A stretch of 64,000 nt of DNA, from the NCBI RefSeq assembly GCF_000383415.1, contig NZ_KB911259.1:62001-126000 (forward strand). The letters run 5' to 3'. Of this stretch, positions 20,607 through 28,821 are shown in pieces. The position numbers and the translations under genes are program-made. Numbering within the stretch: the stretch's first letter is position 1; each line of letters opens with the position of its first letter. This stretch comes from Hyphomicrobium zavarzinii ATCC 27496 (lineage in GTDB: Bacteria; Pseudomonadota; Alphaproteobacteria; Rhizobiales; Hyphomicrobiaceae). A model generated the notes under the pieces. That model searched no databases, was not told the DNA's origin, and saw only the letters and a list, made by a program, of their open reading frames with translations.

Positions 20607-20981
20607 ATGCAATTGAGAGAGATGCGTTTCGCCCGTATCGACGGGACCGAAGTGCTGGTCGAGGTGAAGTCCGAGGCGGAGGCCAAAGCCGCCATCAAGG
20701 AGCTCCGACACAAGAAGAAGGAGCTGGCGCTCCTGAAGCGCAGGATCCTCAAGCAGGAAGCCAGTGCCCGCCGCACCATCGAGCGGGCTGAAGCCGCCGC
20801 GGAGCGCGAAGCCAGAAAGCGCGGCCTTTTCGCCACCCTGAGGCGTGTCTCCCGCGCGTTCAGCAAGCGGGAAACCCTGCCCGACGTCGACGCGCTCGAG
20901 CGTGAAGTCGAAAAAGCCGACGAAATTCTTCACAATATCGAAAGCTGCATCATCCAGCTCGAAGGGCGGCTTTTAGGGTGA
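20607..20981 (+). CDS. Coiled-coil hypothetical protein
   Basis: 124 residues, highly charged and helical. A short N-terminal strand region (MRFARIDGTEVLVEVKSEAE) leads into a long predicted coiled coil (about 25-75: AAIKELRHKKKELALLKRRI and onward), then a second helical pair (DALEREVEKADEILHNIE). There is no signal peptide. It precedes the ECF sigma gene by 109 bases on the same strand. Function unknown. Confidence 0.65.
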   Translation: MQLREMRFARIDGTEVLVEVKSEAEAKAAIKELRHKKKELALLKRRILKQEASARRTIERAEAAAEREARKRGLFATLRRVSRAFSKRETLPDVDALEREVEKADEILHNIESCIIQLEGRLLG

Positions 20982-21090
20982 AACAGGGGAGAGCGCGCTC
21001 CCAGGGCAACACTCGCCCCAAAATCACCTCTGTCAGGAATAACCTATGGGAGGTTGCGTTGTATCCAACAGTCGCGGAAGGGGGGCCGTG

Positions 21091-21624
21091 ATGGATGAGA
21101 TCCAGTCGCGGATGATCGAACTTCTGCCGCGTCTGCGCCGGTTTGCACTCGCGCTGACAGGCGACAAAGACAAGGCTGATGACCTCGTACAGGACACGTG
21201 CGAGCGCGCCCTCGCGCACCTGGATCAATGGAAACCCGGAACGAGTCTCGATAGTTGGATGTACCGTATCGCACAGAACATTTGGGTAGACCATCATCGC
21301 AGCCGCAAGAGCAGGGGCGAGCAGCACCAGCTGGATGAGGTCGAGAACGTAGTCGGCGAAGACGGCCGCAACGTCACCGAAAGCCGGCTCACGCTCAGAG
21401 CCGTCTCAGAGGGAATCTCACGCCTTCCGGCCGATCAGCAGGTTTTGGTCGCCATGGTCTGCGTCGAGGGAATTTCCTACAAGGAGGCCGCTGGAATCTT
21501 GGATATTCCCATCGGCACCGTCATGAGCCGCCTCTCTCGCGCGCGGCAGGCTCTCTATGCCGCACTCACCGAGGGGCCGATGCCGGCCCCAGTTCCCATT
21601 CCCGCAACAACCCGGGAGCGCTGA
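21091..21624 (+). CDS. ECF RNA polymerase sigma factor
   Basis: 177 residues. Region 2 (RFALALTGDKDKADDLVQDT near 18-37, then SWMYRIAQNIWVDHHRSRK) would bind core polymerase and the -10 element. Region 4 (LPADQQVLVAMVCVEGISYK, then EAAGILDIPIGTVMSRLSRAR) carries the helix-turn-helix for the -35 element. GGAAGGGGGG lies upstream of the chosen ATG; a longer start 15 codons earlier is possible. The stop is one base from the start of the anti-sigma gene, indicating translational coupling. Its regulon cannot be read here. Confidence 0.9.
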   Translation: MDEIQSRMIELLPRLRRFALALTGDKDKADDLVQDTCERALAHLDQWKPGTSLDSWMYRIAQNIWVDHHRSRKSRGEQHQLDEVENVVGEDGRNVTESRLTLRAVSEGISRLPADQQVLVAMVCVEGISYKEAAGILDIPIGTVMSRLSRARQALYAALTEGPMPAPVPIPATTRER

Positions 21625-21625
21625 C

Positions 21626-22465
21626 ATGATCCCGGTACCCGACGAAATGCTGATGGCCTACGCCGACGGCGAGTTGACGCCGGAGGAGACGAAGGCCCTC
21701 GAAAATCTCATCAATCAGGATGGGGAGCTGCGCTCGCGGCTGGAGCCGTTCGTGCAGACCCGCACGCGCCTCGCGACCGCATTCCAGCATACGCTGCACG
21801 AGCCGGTTCCAGATCGGCTGATCGCAGCCATTGCGCGCGCCCCCATTCCCAAGGCGCAGCCGCGGGCCGTGTCGCTCGGAGATCGCATCCGCAGCGCCAT
21901 GGATACGGCTGCGGCCGCCCTATTCCCGCACGGATTTTCCTACGCGACGGCCATGAGTGCCGCTCTCTTGCTCACGGCTGGCGCCACGGCAGGATGGCTC
22001 GCGGGACACACCGGCAAACCGTCCTCCTCGCTGGTTGCAGCCTCTGACAAAGGGCTCGGCCTCGACGCTTCCGGCGCGCTGGCCCACGCCCTCGAGACGA
22101 GCGCGAGCGGAACCGTCTCGCAAACCAGCGCATCCGGCGCTTCCATCGTGCCGGTGCTGTCGTTCCGCACGCAAAACAACGGCGTGTGCCGGGAATATCG
22201 CATCGCGGGCGCCACGTCGGGGCCGGACTTCGCGGGCCTCGCCTGCCGCACTGTCGACGGCACGTGGCGCGTCGCGATCCATGTGGAGACGCCGAAGCAG
22301 ACCGGCACGACGACGTCCGGCTCGTACCAGACGGCAACCGCCGGAAATGTCCCGGCCGTGGATGCGCTGGTCGAAACGCTGATTGCGGGCGACGCCTTTG
22401 GTTCGGACGAGGAGAGCAAGCTTCTCAAGAACGGCTGGCACGTGTCGAGCACGGGCGCACCATAG
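21626..22465 (+). CDS. Membrane anti-sigma factor
   Basis: 279 residues. The N-terminal domain (DEMLMAYADGELTPEETKAL near 6-25) is the helical anti-sigma type but lacks the zinc-binding HxxxCxxC. A single TM helix lies near 108-128 (TAMSAALLLTAGATAGWLAG), followed by a periplasmic domain with a conserved-looking CREYRIAGATSGPDFAGLAC segment near 190. It starts one base after the ECF sigma stop. It is inferred to hold the sigma factor at the inner membrane until an envelope signal releases it. An S8 protease gene faces it across about 108 bases. Confidence 0.85.
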   Translation: MIPVPDEMLMAYADGELTPEETKALENLINQDGELRSRLEPFVQTRTRLATAFQHTLHEPVPDRLIAAIARAPIPKAQPRAVSLGDRIRSAMDTAAAALFPHGFSYATAMSAALLLTAGATAGWLAGHTGKPSSSLVAASDKGLGLDASGALAHALETSASGTVSQTSASGASIVPVLSFRTQNNGVCREYRIAGATSGPDFAGLACRTVDGTWRVAIHVETPKQTGTTTSGSYQTATAGNVPAVDALVETLIAGDAFGSDEESKLLKNGWHVSSTGAP

Positions 22466-22573
22466 GCTCCCTCACCCTAGGCCAGAGGGGCCCCGCGCCT
22501 TTCGGACCTCACTGGCCGGCGCGCGCCACTGCTTGCCATCGCGTCGAAGATCGGAAAAGCCTAGCCCACGCCC

Positions 22574-25096
22574 TCACGGGCCCGCGCCCGCGCGCACGAA
22601 CGTCGTCGACCAGCTATCGTGAGAGGGAACGGCCGGAACGTTGCGCGCGACCGCACCGGCGCCGCCCTCGCAGCGCTGAGGCGCGAGCGCGAGACCCGAG
22701 CCGTAGATGGGATCGCGTCCAGGCGGCCCGAGATCGCGTGTCGAAACCTGCTGCAGAAGCTGCGCCTTCGCCCCAGCCGCCGTCGCATCGCCACCACGCG
22801 TCGCGAAGATCGCCGTCACGAACGGCACAGCGAACGACGTGCCCGTGCGGTAGCCCTGCTTCGCCTCCGGCAACGCCGTCAGAATGTCGACTCCAGGCGC
22901 CGAGACATCGATGTAGTTGCCGCGATTGGCGCTGCGGTAGTTGTCCCCGTTGCGGTTGACCGCCGTCACCGCAACCACGCTCGGATAAGCAGCGGGATAG
23001 CTCGGCGCAGCCGTTGGGCCCATGTTGCCTGCGGCCGCGATGAACACCACACCCTTCTTGCTCATCCGCTCGATAGCGCGCGAGAAGGCCGGATCCTGCG
23101 GACCGGAGAAGCTCATGTTGACAATGTCCACGTCGAGCTGCTCGAGCCAAGAGAGCGCAGCGAGCAGGCGCACGGTGTCCGTCGAAGCATTGCCGGCGGC
23201 ATCGCTGCGGAACGCAGTCGCAAGCAGGAACGTGGCATCCGGCACCAGTCCCGGCGTTCCACTACCCGGATCGCCTGCGAGCAGAGAGAGCACTGCCGTT
23301 CCGTGCCAGTCGTAGGGCGACGGCTGCTGACCGTCCAGGAACTCCCCTTGCTCTGCCTTGATGTTCTTCAATGCGGGATGGCTGAGATCGAACGACGTGT
23401 CGATGACGCCGATCCTCACACCCTTCGCGCATGAGCCGAGCGTGCTCTTCCACTTGATGAGATCGCTTCCGAAGCAGGTGTTGTGCGGGCACGGCTGCGG
23501 CGACGCCGGAGCCACCTTGCGCCTGTCGATGCCGGGGCCAAGCCCAGCCGCGCTGTCGGTCTCACCCAGCGAGCCAACGAAGATGTTGTAGGCAAAGTTC
23601 GGAGTAACCGAGACAAACGGCAAAACCTTGTGAAGCTCGCGCTCCGCCTCGTCGCGATTGAAACCCGTGGGACCTCTGAGACGCTGCACCTTGGTGCCCG
23701 TTCCGTTGAGCACCGTCGGCGTATCGAGCACGAAGCCGTGCTCCTTCGCCTTCTCCACGTCGGCGGGCGAGATCTCGGTGACGAGCAACTCCTCCTCACG
23801 CGCCTTCTCGAACACCTCAGGGGGCATTTCAGCGCCGCGATCCTTGCCGGCGAACGTACCGCCCGGCGACGGCATGGCAACGTCATTCGCACCTGTAGCC
23901 TTGTCGGCATCCCGCCGGCCCGGGCCGCGGTCCGTTGCCGGCTTGGCCGGGCCATGACCGCCGGCGTCCGGTACGACGGTCGCACCGTCGGCTTTATTGG
24001 CTCCACCCTTCGGATCGAGCGTCCCCTTGATCGCGCCCGGCCCCATGCCGAGACCAGACGACCGGCGCTGATATTCGTCGAGCCATTTGTCCCGGTGGCG
24101 CGCCACGCGAGAAGAAAGGTCTTCCGTCTTGACACCATCACCCGGCAAAGCAACCGGCACAGGCTTCGCCGGCTTATCGTTACCGGCTGTGACGGGTGGC
24201 GGCGGCGGAGCGCTGTCCGGCTTCGGGAGCGCCTTCACGGGAATGGGCGGCGGCGCGGGCGGGGGCGGCTTCAAGTCCGGACGATTGATGGATCGTTCCC
24301 GAATGCGCTGCGCACGCTCGGCTTCGCGACGCAGCCGCGCCTGCTGTTGCTGCGCTGCGCGCATCAACTCGCGCTGATGCGCCTTTTCCATCTCGCGAAC
24401 GTGACGCTGCGCATCGTTAAGATCGGGGTCGAAGTCGTCGAGGTCGCTGTCGCCGTTATCCATCCCGTCATCGATGTCGGCCTCGCGCACGGCTTTGTTG
24501 CTGCTGGGCACGTTGCTACCCGAGCCGCTGTCACCTTGCTGCTGCTGTTGTTGCGGCTGCGTGGCTCTGATCGAGGCGCTGCTGCTCTGAGATGCAGCGG
24601 CCTTCTGCGCGGCGAGCGCGTTGGCTTTCTGAATGGCCAGTTGCTGTTGCTGCTGCTGCTTCGCTTCCCGCGCCGCCTGCTGCGCAGCGCGCTCGGCTTC
24701 CTTGATCGCGGCCTGGCGCGCCTGCTCGGCCTCCCGCATGGCGCGCTCCTGCGCAATGCGCTGCTGGCGCTCGAGTTCCGCCTGCATCTTTTGCGCGGCG
24801 CGTTCGGCAGCCTTCTGTGCTTCCTGTGCGGCCTTGATCGCAGCCTGCTGCGCGCGTTCGTACTCCTTGCGCTGGCGCTCGAAATCGGCTTGCCAGGAAT
24901 TGTCACGCTGCCAAGAGTTGTCACGGCTCTTGGCGATAACGCCGGGACTGAACAGCATCGCCGTCACGACGGCGCAGAGCGCGATCAGACGCACGCCTCC
25001 CCGGCGCGCGATCGGAAGAGGGTGCCTCCGAACCGCAGCCACGGATGCCCGCCAAGCGAACGCGAAAATTGTCATCTTGAACAGATCCCGACGCAC
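22574..25096 (-). CDS. S8 (subtilisin) family serine protease with long coiled-coil N-terminus
   Basis: 840 residues from a GTG start (the ATG 7 codons later is the alternative). A basic leader and hydrophobic segment (LIALCAVVTAMLFSPG near 37-52) suggest export or a membrane anchor. Residues about 60-300 are a Gln/Ala/Glu/Arg-rich coiled coil with Gln runs, and about 290-430 a Pro/Gly-rich linker. The protease domain follows, with Asp566 in IGVIDTSFD, His598 in DWHGTAV, the oxyanion-region GNMGPTAAPSYPA and Ser754 in GTSFAVPF, so the catalytic triad is complete. It is convergent with the ECF/anti-sigma pair, a neighbourhood that suggests envelope-stress proteolysis; cleavage of the anti-sigma is inference. 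Confidence 0.9.
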   Translation of the reverse strand: MRRDLFKMTIFAFAWRASVAAVRRHPLPIARRGGVRLIALCAVVTAMLFSPGVIAKSRDNSWQRDNSWQADFERQRKEYERAQQAAIKAAQEAQKAAERAAQKMQAELERQQRIAQERAMREAEQARQAAIKEAERAAQQAAREAKQQQQQQLAIQKANALAAQKAAASQSSSASIRATQPQQQQQQGDSGSGSNVPSSNKAVREADIDDGMDNGDSDLDDFDPDLNDAQRHVREMEKAHQRELMRAAQQQQARLRREAERAQRIRERSINRPDLKPPPPAPPPIPVKALPKPDSAPPPPPVTAGNDKPAKPVPVALPGDGVKTEDLSSRVARHRDKWLDEYQRRSSGLGMGPGAIKGTLDPKGGANKADGATVVPDAGGHGPAKPATDRGPGRRDADKATGANDVAMPSPGGTFAGKDRGAEMPPEVFEKAREEELLVTEISPADVEKAKEHGFVLDTPTVLNGTGTKVQRLRGPTGFNRDEAERELHKVLPFVSVTPNFAYNIFVGSLGETDSAAGLGPGIDRRKVAPASPQPCPHNTCFGSDLIKWKSTLGSCAKGVRIGVIDTSFDLSHPALKNIKAEQGEFLDGQQPSPYDWHGTAVLSLLAGDPGSGTPGLVPDATFLLATAFRSDAAGNASTDTVRLLAALSWLEQLDVDIVNMSFSGPQDPAFSRAIERMSKKGVVFIAAAGNMGPTAAPSYPAAYPSVVAVTAVNRNGDNYRSANRGNYIDVSAPGVDILTALPEAKQGYRTGTSFAVPFVTAIFATRGGDATAAGAKAQLLQQVSTRDLGPPGRDPIYGSGLALAPQRCEGGAGAVARNVPAVPSHDSWSTTFVRAGAGP

Positions 25097-25475
25097 ACGC
25101 CCCCATCAGGGAGTGTGGCGGGAGACCTCAAAGCAGAAAAGAAGGTCATCATGGGTTGTCCACATCTAACTGCCCCTCAAACGTTCGCCGCTAAAAACGA
25201 CGCCCATGCGGCCACACCCGAAAAACATAAAAATTTAACTGCATGAATCGCGGCTCGAACAAAAGCCCGAAAACGCAGGCTCACCACGTTCACAACCGCA
25301 GGAAGTTGGAGGCGCGCGCTATGCTCCAACGTGTGAAAAGTGCGAAGCACCGATGAGCGGTAACATGCGAACGCGCGCACGCATACCAAATGGCGCTATC
25401 ACGAGACGCAAAGACCCGGGGATGATTTCAAACGGACACACGCTTTGCGGAGCCGATAGAACGAAAGTATGAAAA
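25097..25475. other. Intergenic region between S8 protease and ctrA
   Basis: An AT-richer spacer. It should hold the protease promoter and the untranslated 3' part of ctrA up to its terminator. A 31-codon frame at 25151 with a weak GAAGG site is seen but not supported. No repeats or RNA genes are recognised. Confidence 0.45.
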
Positions 25476-25502
25476 CAAAAATGGGGCCCCACAAAGGCCC
25501 CA
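25476..25502 (-). terminator. Rho-independent terminator of ctrA
   Basis: On the minus strand TGGGGCC / GGCCCCA pairs across a 7-base loop and is followed by TTTTTG. It lies about 50 bases beyond the ctrA stop codon. Confidence 0.85.
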
Positions 25503-25553
25503 TCTTTAAAATTTTCGAAAATCTTTCGGCGAGGAGGCATACGCCTCTTCAAA

Positions 25554-26249
25554 TCAGGCGGCGGCAATCTCGTCGCCCGGGTTGCGCAGCACGTAGCCGC
25601 GTCCCCAGACCGTCTCGATGTAGTGCTGTCCGCCGGTCGCCACCTGCAGCTTCTTGCGCAGCTTGCAGATGAACACGTCGATGATCTTGAGCTCCGGCTC
25701 GTCCATGCCGCCGTAGAGATGATTGAGGAACATCTCCTTGGTGAGCGTGGTGCCCTTGCGCAGCGAGAGCAGCTCGAGCATCTGGTATTCCTTGCCGGTG
25801 AGGTGCACCCGCTGCCCGTTGACCTCGACCGTCTTGGTATCGAGATTGACCCGTAGGTCGCCCGTCTCGATGACCGACTGTGCGTGTCCTTTCGAACGAC
25901 GCACGATGGCGTGAATGCGTGCGACGAGTTCGTCCTTGTGGAACGGCTTCGTCATGTAGTCGTCAGCACCGAAGCCGAGACCGCGAACCTTATCCTCGAT
26001 CTGTGCCAGGCCAGAGAGAATGAGGATCGGCGTCTGCACCTTCGCGACACGGAGCATCTTCAAGACCTCATAGCCGCTCATGTCCGGCAAGTTGAGATCG
26101 AGAAGGATGATGTCGTAGTCGTAGAGCTTGCCGAGATCGACGCCCTCTTCGCCGAGATCGGTCGTATAAATATTAAAACCTTCGGACTGAAGCATCAGTT
26201 CGATGCTCTGCGCAGTCGCGCTATCGTCCTCGATCAGAAGGACCCGCAT
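25554..26249 (-). CDS. ctrA: Cell-cycle master response regulator CtrA
   Basis: 231 residues. The receiver domain (1-120) has acidic residues [10 protein letters not shown], phospho-acceptor Asp51 in [11 protein letters not shown], and Lys104 in MTKPF. An OmpR/PhoB winged-helix DNA-binding domain follows ([46 protein letters not shown]). The receiver segment [20 protein letters not shown] and the wing sequence are those of alphaproteobacterial CtrA. CtrA binds TTAA-N7-TTAA sites and controls division, motility and replication start. The C-terminal AA resembles the ClpXP-recognised Ala-Ala end of Caulobacter CtrA. GAGGGAA precedes the ATG. It is divergent from fliJ. Confidence 0.97.
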   Translation of the reverse strand: MRVLLIEDDSATAQSIELMLQSEGFNIYTTDLGEEGVDLGKLYDYDIILLDLNLPDMSGYEVLKMLRVAKVQTPILILSGLAQIEDKVRGLGFGADDYMTKPFHKDELVARIHAIVRRSKGHAQSVIETGDLRVNLDTKTVEVNGQRVHLTGKEYQMLELLSLRKGTTLTKEMFLNHLYGGMDEPELKIIDVFICKLRKKLQVATGGQHYIETVWGRGYVLRNPGDEIAAA

Positions 26250-26362
26250 GCCAATTCCCTCTTCCTTGCCCCATCACAAGGCGCGCCGCCAATCTTAAAA
26301 GAACGCTACCGCGATCCGAACAACCTAACGCTAACTTTCATTACAAAAGTAACAATGACAGG

Positions 26363-26377
26363 TTAACAAATCCTAAT
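26363..26377. promoter_or_regulatory. Candidate CtrA binding site upstream of ctrA
   Basis: TTAA-N7-TAAT, one mismatch pair from the CtrA consensus TTAA-N7-TTAA, 114 bases upstream of the ctrA start codon. Autoregulation of ctrA is established in Caulobacter and Rhizobiales; here it is an inference from the match. Confidence 0.4.
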
Positions 26378-26508
26378 TTCCGTTTCGAAACACGATAGCG
26401 AGCAGGTGGCTCATTTTAACCCATTTGAGACAACAAGCATCCGCTCGCTCCGAATATCTTCGGCGCGTCACTAAACCAGAAATTGCAGAACTAGATCCCC
26501 CCCTGGGT

Positions 26509-26552
26509 GTCCCGGGTCCGGGACCGTGAGACCGCCACCCCCGGAGGGGTGG
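26509..26552. repeat. Two adjacent GC-rich inverted repeats upstream of ctrA
   Basis: The first is GTCCCGG-GT-CCGGGAC (26509-26524); the second is CCACCCC-CGGA-GGGGTGG (26535-26552). Both are perfect 7-bp dyads lying within 44 bases and about 260-300 bases upstream of ctrA. They could fold in a long ctrA leader or serve as operators; neither has a T tract. Confidence 0.6.
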
Positions 26553-26880
26553 AGAGCGTTGGCCGGAAAACTGCACCCGAATGACACGAATCAAGAGGTA
26601 ACAGAATTCGCCGACTAGCCCTAGAGCCCGAAAACAACTACAGTCGCAGCGCAACCCAAAGACTTAATAAAGAACGGTAGGGCGTTGCTTTACCGCAACT
26701 TAATTAGAGTGTGGCACGGTAAACCATCCGGGGATGCGGGCCCCCGGTAATTTAAGGCTTCGTCCACCGTCGGGACGGGCAGGTTGTAAGGGACACGAGG
26801 GCCGTTTTCAGAGGGGCAAGCCGGATGGCATGCTTCTTGAGAAGCGAGCCCCAGGTGTTCTTGAGTAGGGGTAACGGACG

Positions 26881-27261
26881 ATGAAGGCACGCGAAACGGC
26901 GCTCAGGCTGAAGCGCTTCGAGATGGATGAAAGGGCCCGTAAGGTCGCCGATCTCGAGCAGATGATCCGCGAGTTCGAAAATATCGCCTCCGACCTGGAC
27001 CGGCAGATCCAGGCCGAGGAGGACCGCACCGGCGTCAAGGACGCCAAGCATTTCGCCTATTCGACCTTCGCCAAATCCGCGAGCCAGAGACGCGATAATC
27101 TGCGCGCCTCGATTGCAGGTCTGCGCCAGAAGCTCGATGCGGCACAGCAGGATTTTGACGAGACAAAACAGCAGCTTGCCCGCGTAAGTGCGGATGAGCC
27201 GCGCGAGGTGGGCCGCTCCCGCCGTCGCCACGAGCGCTCCGCGGGGATTGCCCTCCGCTGA
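26881..27261 (+). CDS. fliJ: FliJ-family flagellar export protein
   Basis: 126 residues, almost entirely a charged coiled coil (RLKRFEMDERARKVADLEQM, then IREFENIASDLDRQI), with a basic tail (GRSRRRHERSAG). Length, coiled-coil build and the position beside ctrA match the FliJ homologue of Rhizobiales, a soluble part of the flagellar type III export ATPase complex (FliH-FliI-FliJ). No fliI is adjacent, unlike the usual fliI-fliJ pair. A GGGG-containing purine stretch precedes the ATG. CtrA control is plausible from the shared upstream region. Confidence 0.8.
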   Translation: MKARETALRLKRFEMDERARKVADLEQMIREFENIASDLDRQIQAEEDRTGVKDAKHFAYSTFAKSASQRRDNLRASIAGLRQKLDAAQQDFDETKQQLARVSADEPREVGRSRRRHERSAGIALR

Positions 27262-27614
27262 CGCACCGACACACCTCGGACCCATGTGCCCGAGGTGAAA
27301 ATTCAGGCTTGATCAAAGCCTTGGATGGAGCGCGATCTCCCCGCGACGGACCCAGTCGCGCTTGCCCCACACCCGTTTGCGAGGCGCGCTTCAGCCGGCG
27401 CGCGCCCGGCTTTCCGGCAGCCCGGCTGCGCGCCGTGGCCGCCGCCTCCATCCACACCGTCGCCGCAAGCCAGCGCGTCGCCGACTTGCGTTCGCCCTTT
27501 TCCCGTGTCAATCGCTCCGCGAAGGGCTGAGAATCTGCCCACGTCGCTTGATGCCAGGGAGCAGCAGCACACTCGCGCCGGTCGGCCCGCGAATGGTGTG
27601 CGCCGGACGAACCA
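27262..27614. other. Intergenic region after fliJ
   Basis: It starts with an 8-bp dyad (CACCTCGG / CCGAGGTG, 27272-27297) that lacks a T tract on the plus strand, so it is only a possible transcript end. The remainder is GC-rich with no supported gene; open frames here have no ribosome site or protein-like composition. Confidence 0.45.
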
Positions 27615-28238
27615 ATGCAGCGGAAGCACCGAATCCACGCGGTCGTCGCGCTGATGCTGGCAGGGCTAACGGGGGGCTGCTCGGGCACCGCCCCGGTCCT
27701 CAGCCTGCCGTCCCCCGGTGAGACGAGCCCACCCGCTGAAACAAGCGCGACGGCCGAGGCTATCCCGGAACAGGACAGCGCCACCTCGAAACTTAAGGCC
27801 TTCCTGATGCCTAAGGACCTGGTCGTCGGAACGCCGACCGAGGTCTACACCCGCATCGCCCGGGGCGTGCTCACATGCTGGTTCGGCGCCGCCGGGCCCC
27901 TGAAAGGCGGCTACATTTACCACGCAGACGCCGAGCCAGCCTCCAAGGGCGGCAGCTCGGAGATCAAGATCCTGACCCGCGACGCAGCAGCCGAGGATCC
28001 GCGATCCATCCGCGCCTACCGGATCGGGATTTACCCGTCTGACGGCAAGACCAAGGTCGAGATCGAGAACGTGCGGCTTTCCGAGCCCCTCGCTCTGCGC
28101 CTTAAAGAGGACGTAGAGCGCTGGTCGGCAGACGAAGCCGGATGCGGCACACCTCCCGTCACGGCGGGGTGGTCCGCCGAGCAGGTCGTCGACACAAAAG
28201 CCGATGGCAAGAAGAAGGAAAAAAGCAAAAAGCCGTAG
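27615..28238 (+). CDS. Lipoprotein, unknown function
   Basis: 207 residues. Signal sequence with lipobox LTGGC (Cys about residue 22), then a Pro/Ser/Thr linker and a folded domain with PTEVYTRIARGVLTCWFGAA near 75, KGGYIYHADAEPASKGGSSE, YRIGIYPSDGKTKVEIENV and a lone Cys near the end. The C-terminus is a Lys-rich tail (KADGKKKEKSKKP). The build suggests a periplasmic lipoprotein anchored by N-terminal lipid. No family recognised; it lies between fliJ and sciP. Confidence 0.72.
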   Translation: MQRKHRIHAVVALMLAGLTGGCSGTAPVLSLPSPGETSPPAETSATAEAIPEQDSATSKLKAFLMPKDLVVGTPTEVYTRIARGVLTCWFGAAGPLKGGYIYHADAEPASKGGSSEIKILTRDAAAEDPRSIRAYRIGIYPSDGKTKVEIENVRLSEPLALRLKEDVERWSADEAGCGTPPVTAGWSAEQVVDTKADGKKKEKSKKP

Positions 28239-28362
28239 GATCAGGCCTCTAAAGCCCTACCACGGCTTGAGCATTTCCATCGTTGCTCGATGCGCACTAG
28301 CGCCATGTAGCGCGCGCCGGCTCCCGCCGGCGAACGCAAACTGGCCAGTACCGGGCGCGCTT

Positions 28363-28641
28363 TTAGCTCCGGTAGTCCTGAATACGGGTCGCCCGCAGCC
28401 CGGGAAGCCCGTGCTTGTCGATCGAACGCTGCCAGGACAGGAACTCGTCCACGGTCAGTTTGTACCGCTCGCAAGCCTCCTCGATACTGAGGAGACCGCC
28501 ACGCACGGCCGCCACGACCTCCGCCTTACGGCGGATGACCCAGCGCTTCGTGTCCCGCGGGGGGAGATCGGCAACGGTCAACGGACTCCCATCGGGGCCG
28601 ATAACATAGCGCACACGCGCTCTCATCTGATGTTCGGTCAT
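28363..28641 (-). CDS. sciP: SciP, CtrA inhibitor (DUF1153 family)
   Basis: 92 residues. The core VRYVIGPDGSPLTVADLPP, then RRKAEVVAAVRGGLLSIEEA and YKLTVDEFLSWQ, matches SciP of Caulobacter, a small helix-turn-helix protein that binds CtrA and blocks its activation of target promoters in G1. An ATG start is used; a TTG three codons upstream is in frame but weaker. A near-consensus CtrA site lies about 50 bases upstream, matching the known loop in which CtrA activates sciP. The gene is divergent from mnmA and 2.1 kb from ctrA. Confidence 0.93.
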   Translation of the reverse strand: MTEHQMRARVRYVIGPDGSPLTVADLPPRDTKRWVIRRKAEVVAAVRGGLLSIEEACERYKLTVDEFLSWQRSIDKHGLPGLRATRIQDYRS

Positions 28642-28688
28642 GATACTCAATACTGCTACTGACCAGCCTTGAAGCTAACCTATTTCTG

Positions 28689-28703
28689 TTAAACATGGCC
28701 TAA
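28689..28703. promoter_or_regulatory. Candidate CtrA binding site upstream of sciP
   Basis: TTAA-N7-CTAA, one base off the CtrA consensus TTAA-N7-TTAA, 48-62 bases upstream of the sciP start codon. In Caulobacter sciP is CtrA-activated; here this is inferred from the match. Confidence 0.4.
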
Positions 28704-28821
28704 GCCATTGAGTAAACATACCATAAAACACTGTACGAAATCACGCAAACGCCAACTTTATGGTTGACGGCGAACACCCCTCCGGAAGCCGGCTTGCATA
28801 GGGCACGGACTGCCCGTTATC

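Larger units (their letters stand above)
26250..26880. promoter_or_regulatory. Divergent ctrA/fliJ regulatory region (631 bases)
   Basis: No gene is seen. The first 150 bases upstream of ctrA are AT-rich and contain a near-consensus CtrA site (26363-26377) and further TTAA-type half sites. A GANTC site (CcrM methylation target) is at 26588-26592. Two GC-rich inverted repeats lie at 26509-26552. TTAA half sites recur at 26664, 26700 and 26752 on the fliJ side. This agrees with the multi-signal ctrA promoters known in other alphaproteobacteria; transcription starts are not determinable. Confidence 0.55.

Noticed and set aside
25151-25246. A 31-codon open frame with weak GAAGG upstream
   Set aside because: The composition is unremarkable, there is no family match, and it lies in what is probably the S8 protease promoter region.
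27272-27297. Hairpin after fliJ considered as a terminator
   Set aside because: The 8-bp stem has a 10-base loop and is followed by AAAATT on the plus strand, not a T run, so it does not meet the terminator pattern.
28312-28334. CGCCGG / GCCGGCG dyad after the lipoprotein gene considered as a REP-type repeat
   Set aside because: It occurs once and no related copies were noticed elsewhere in the window.
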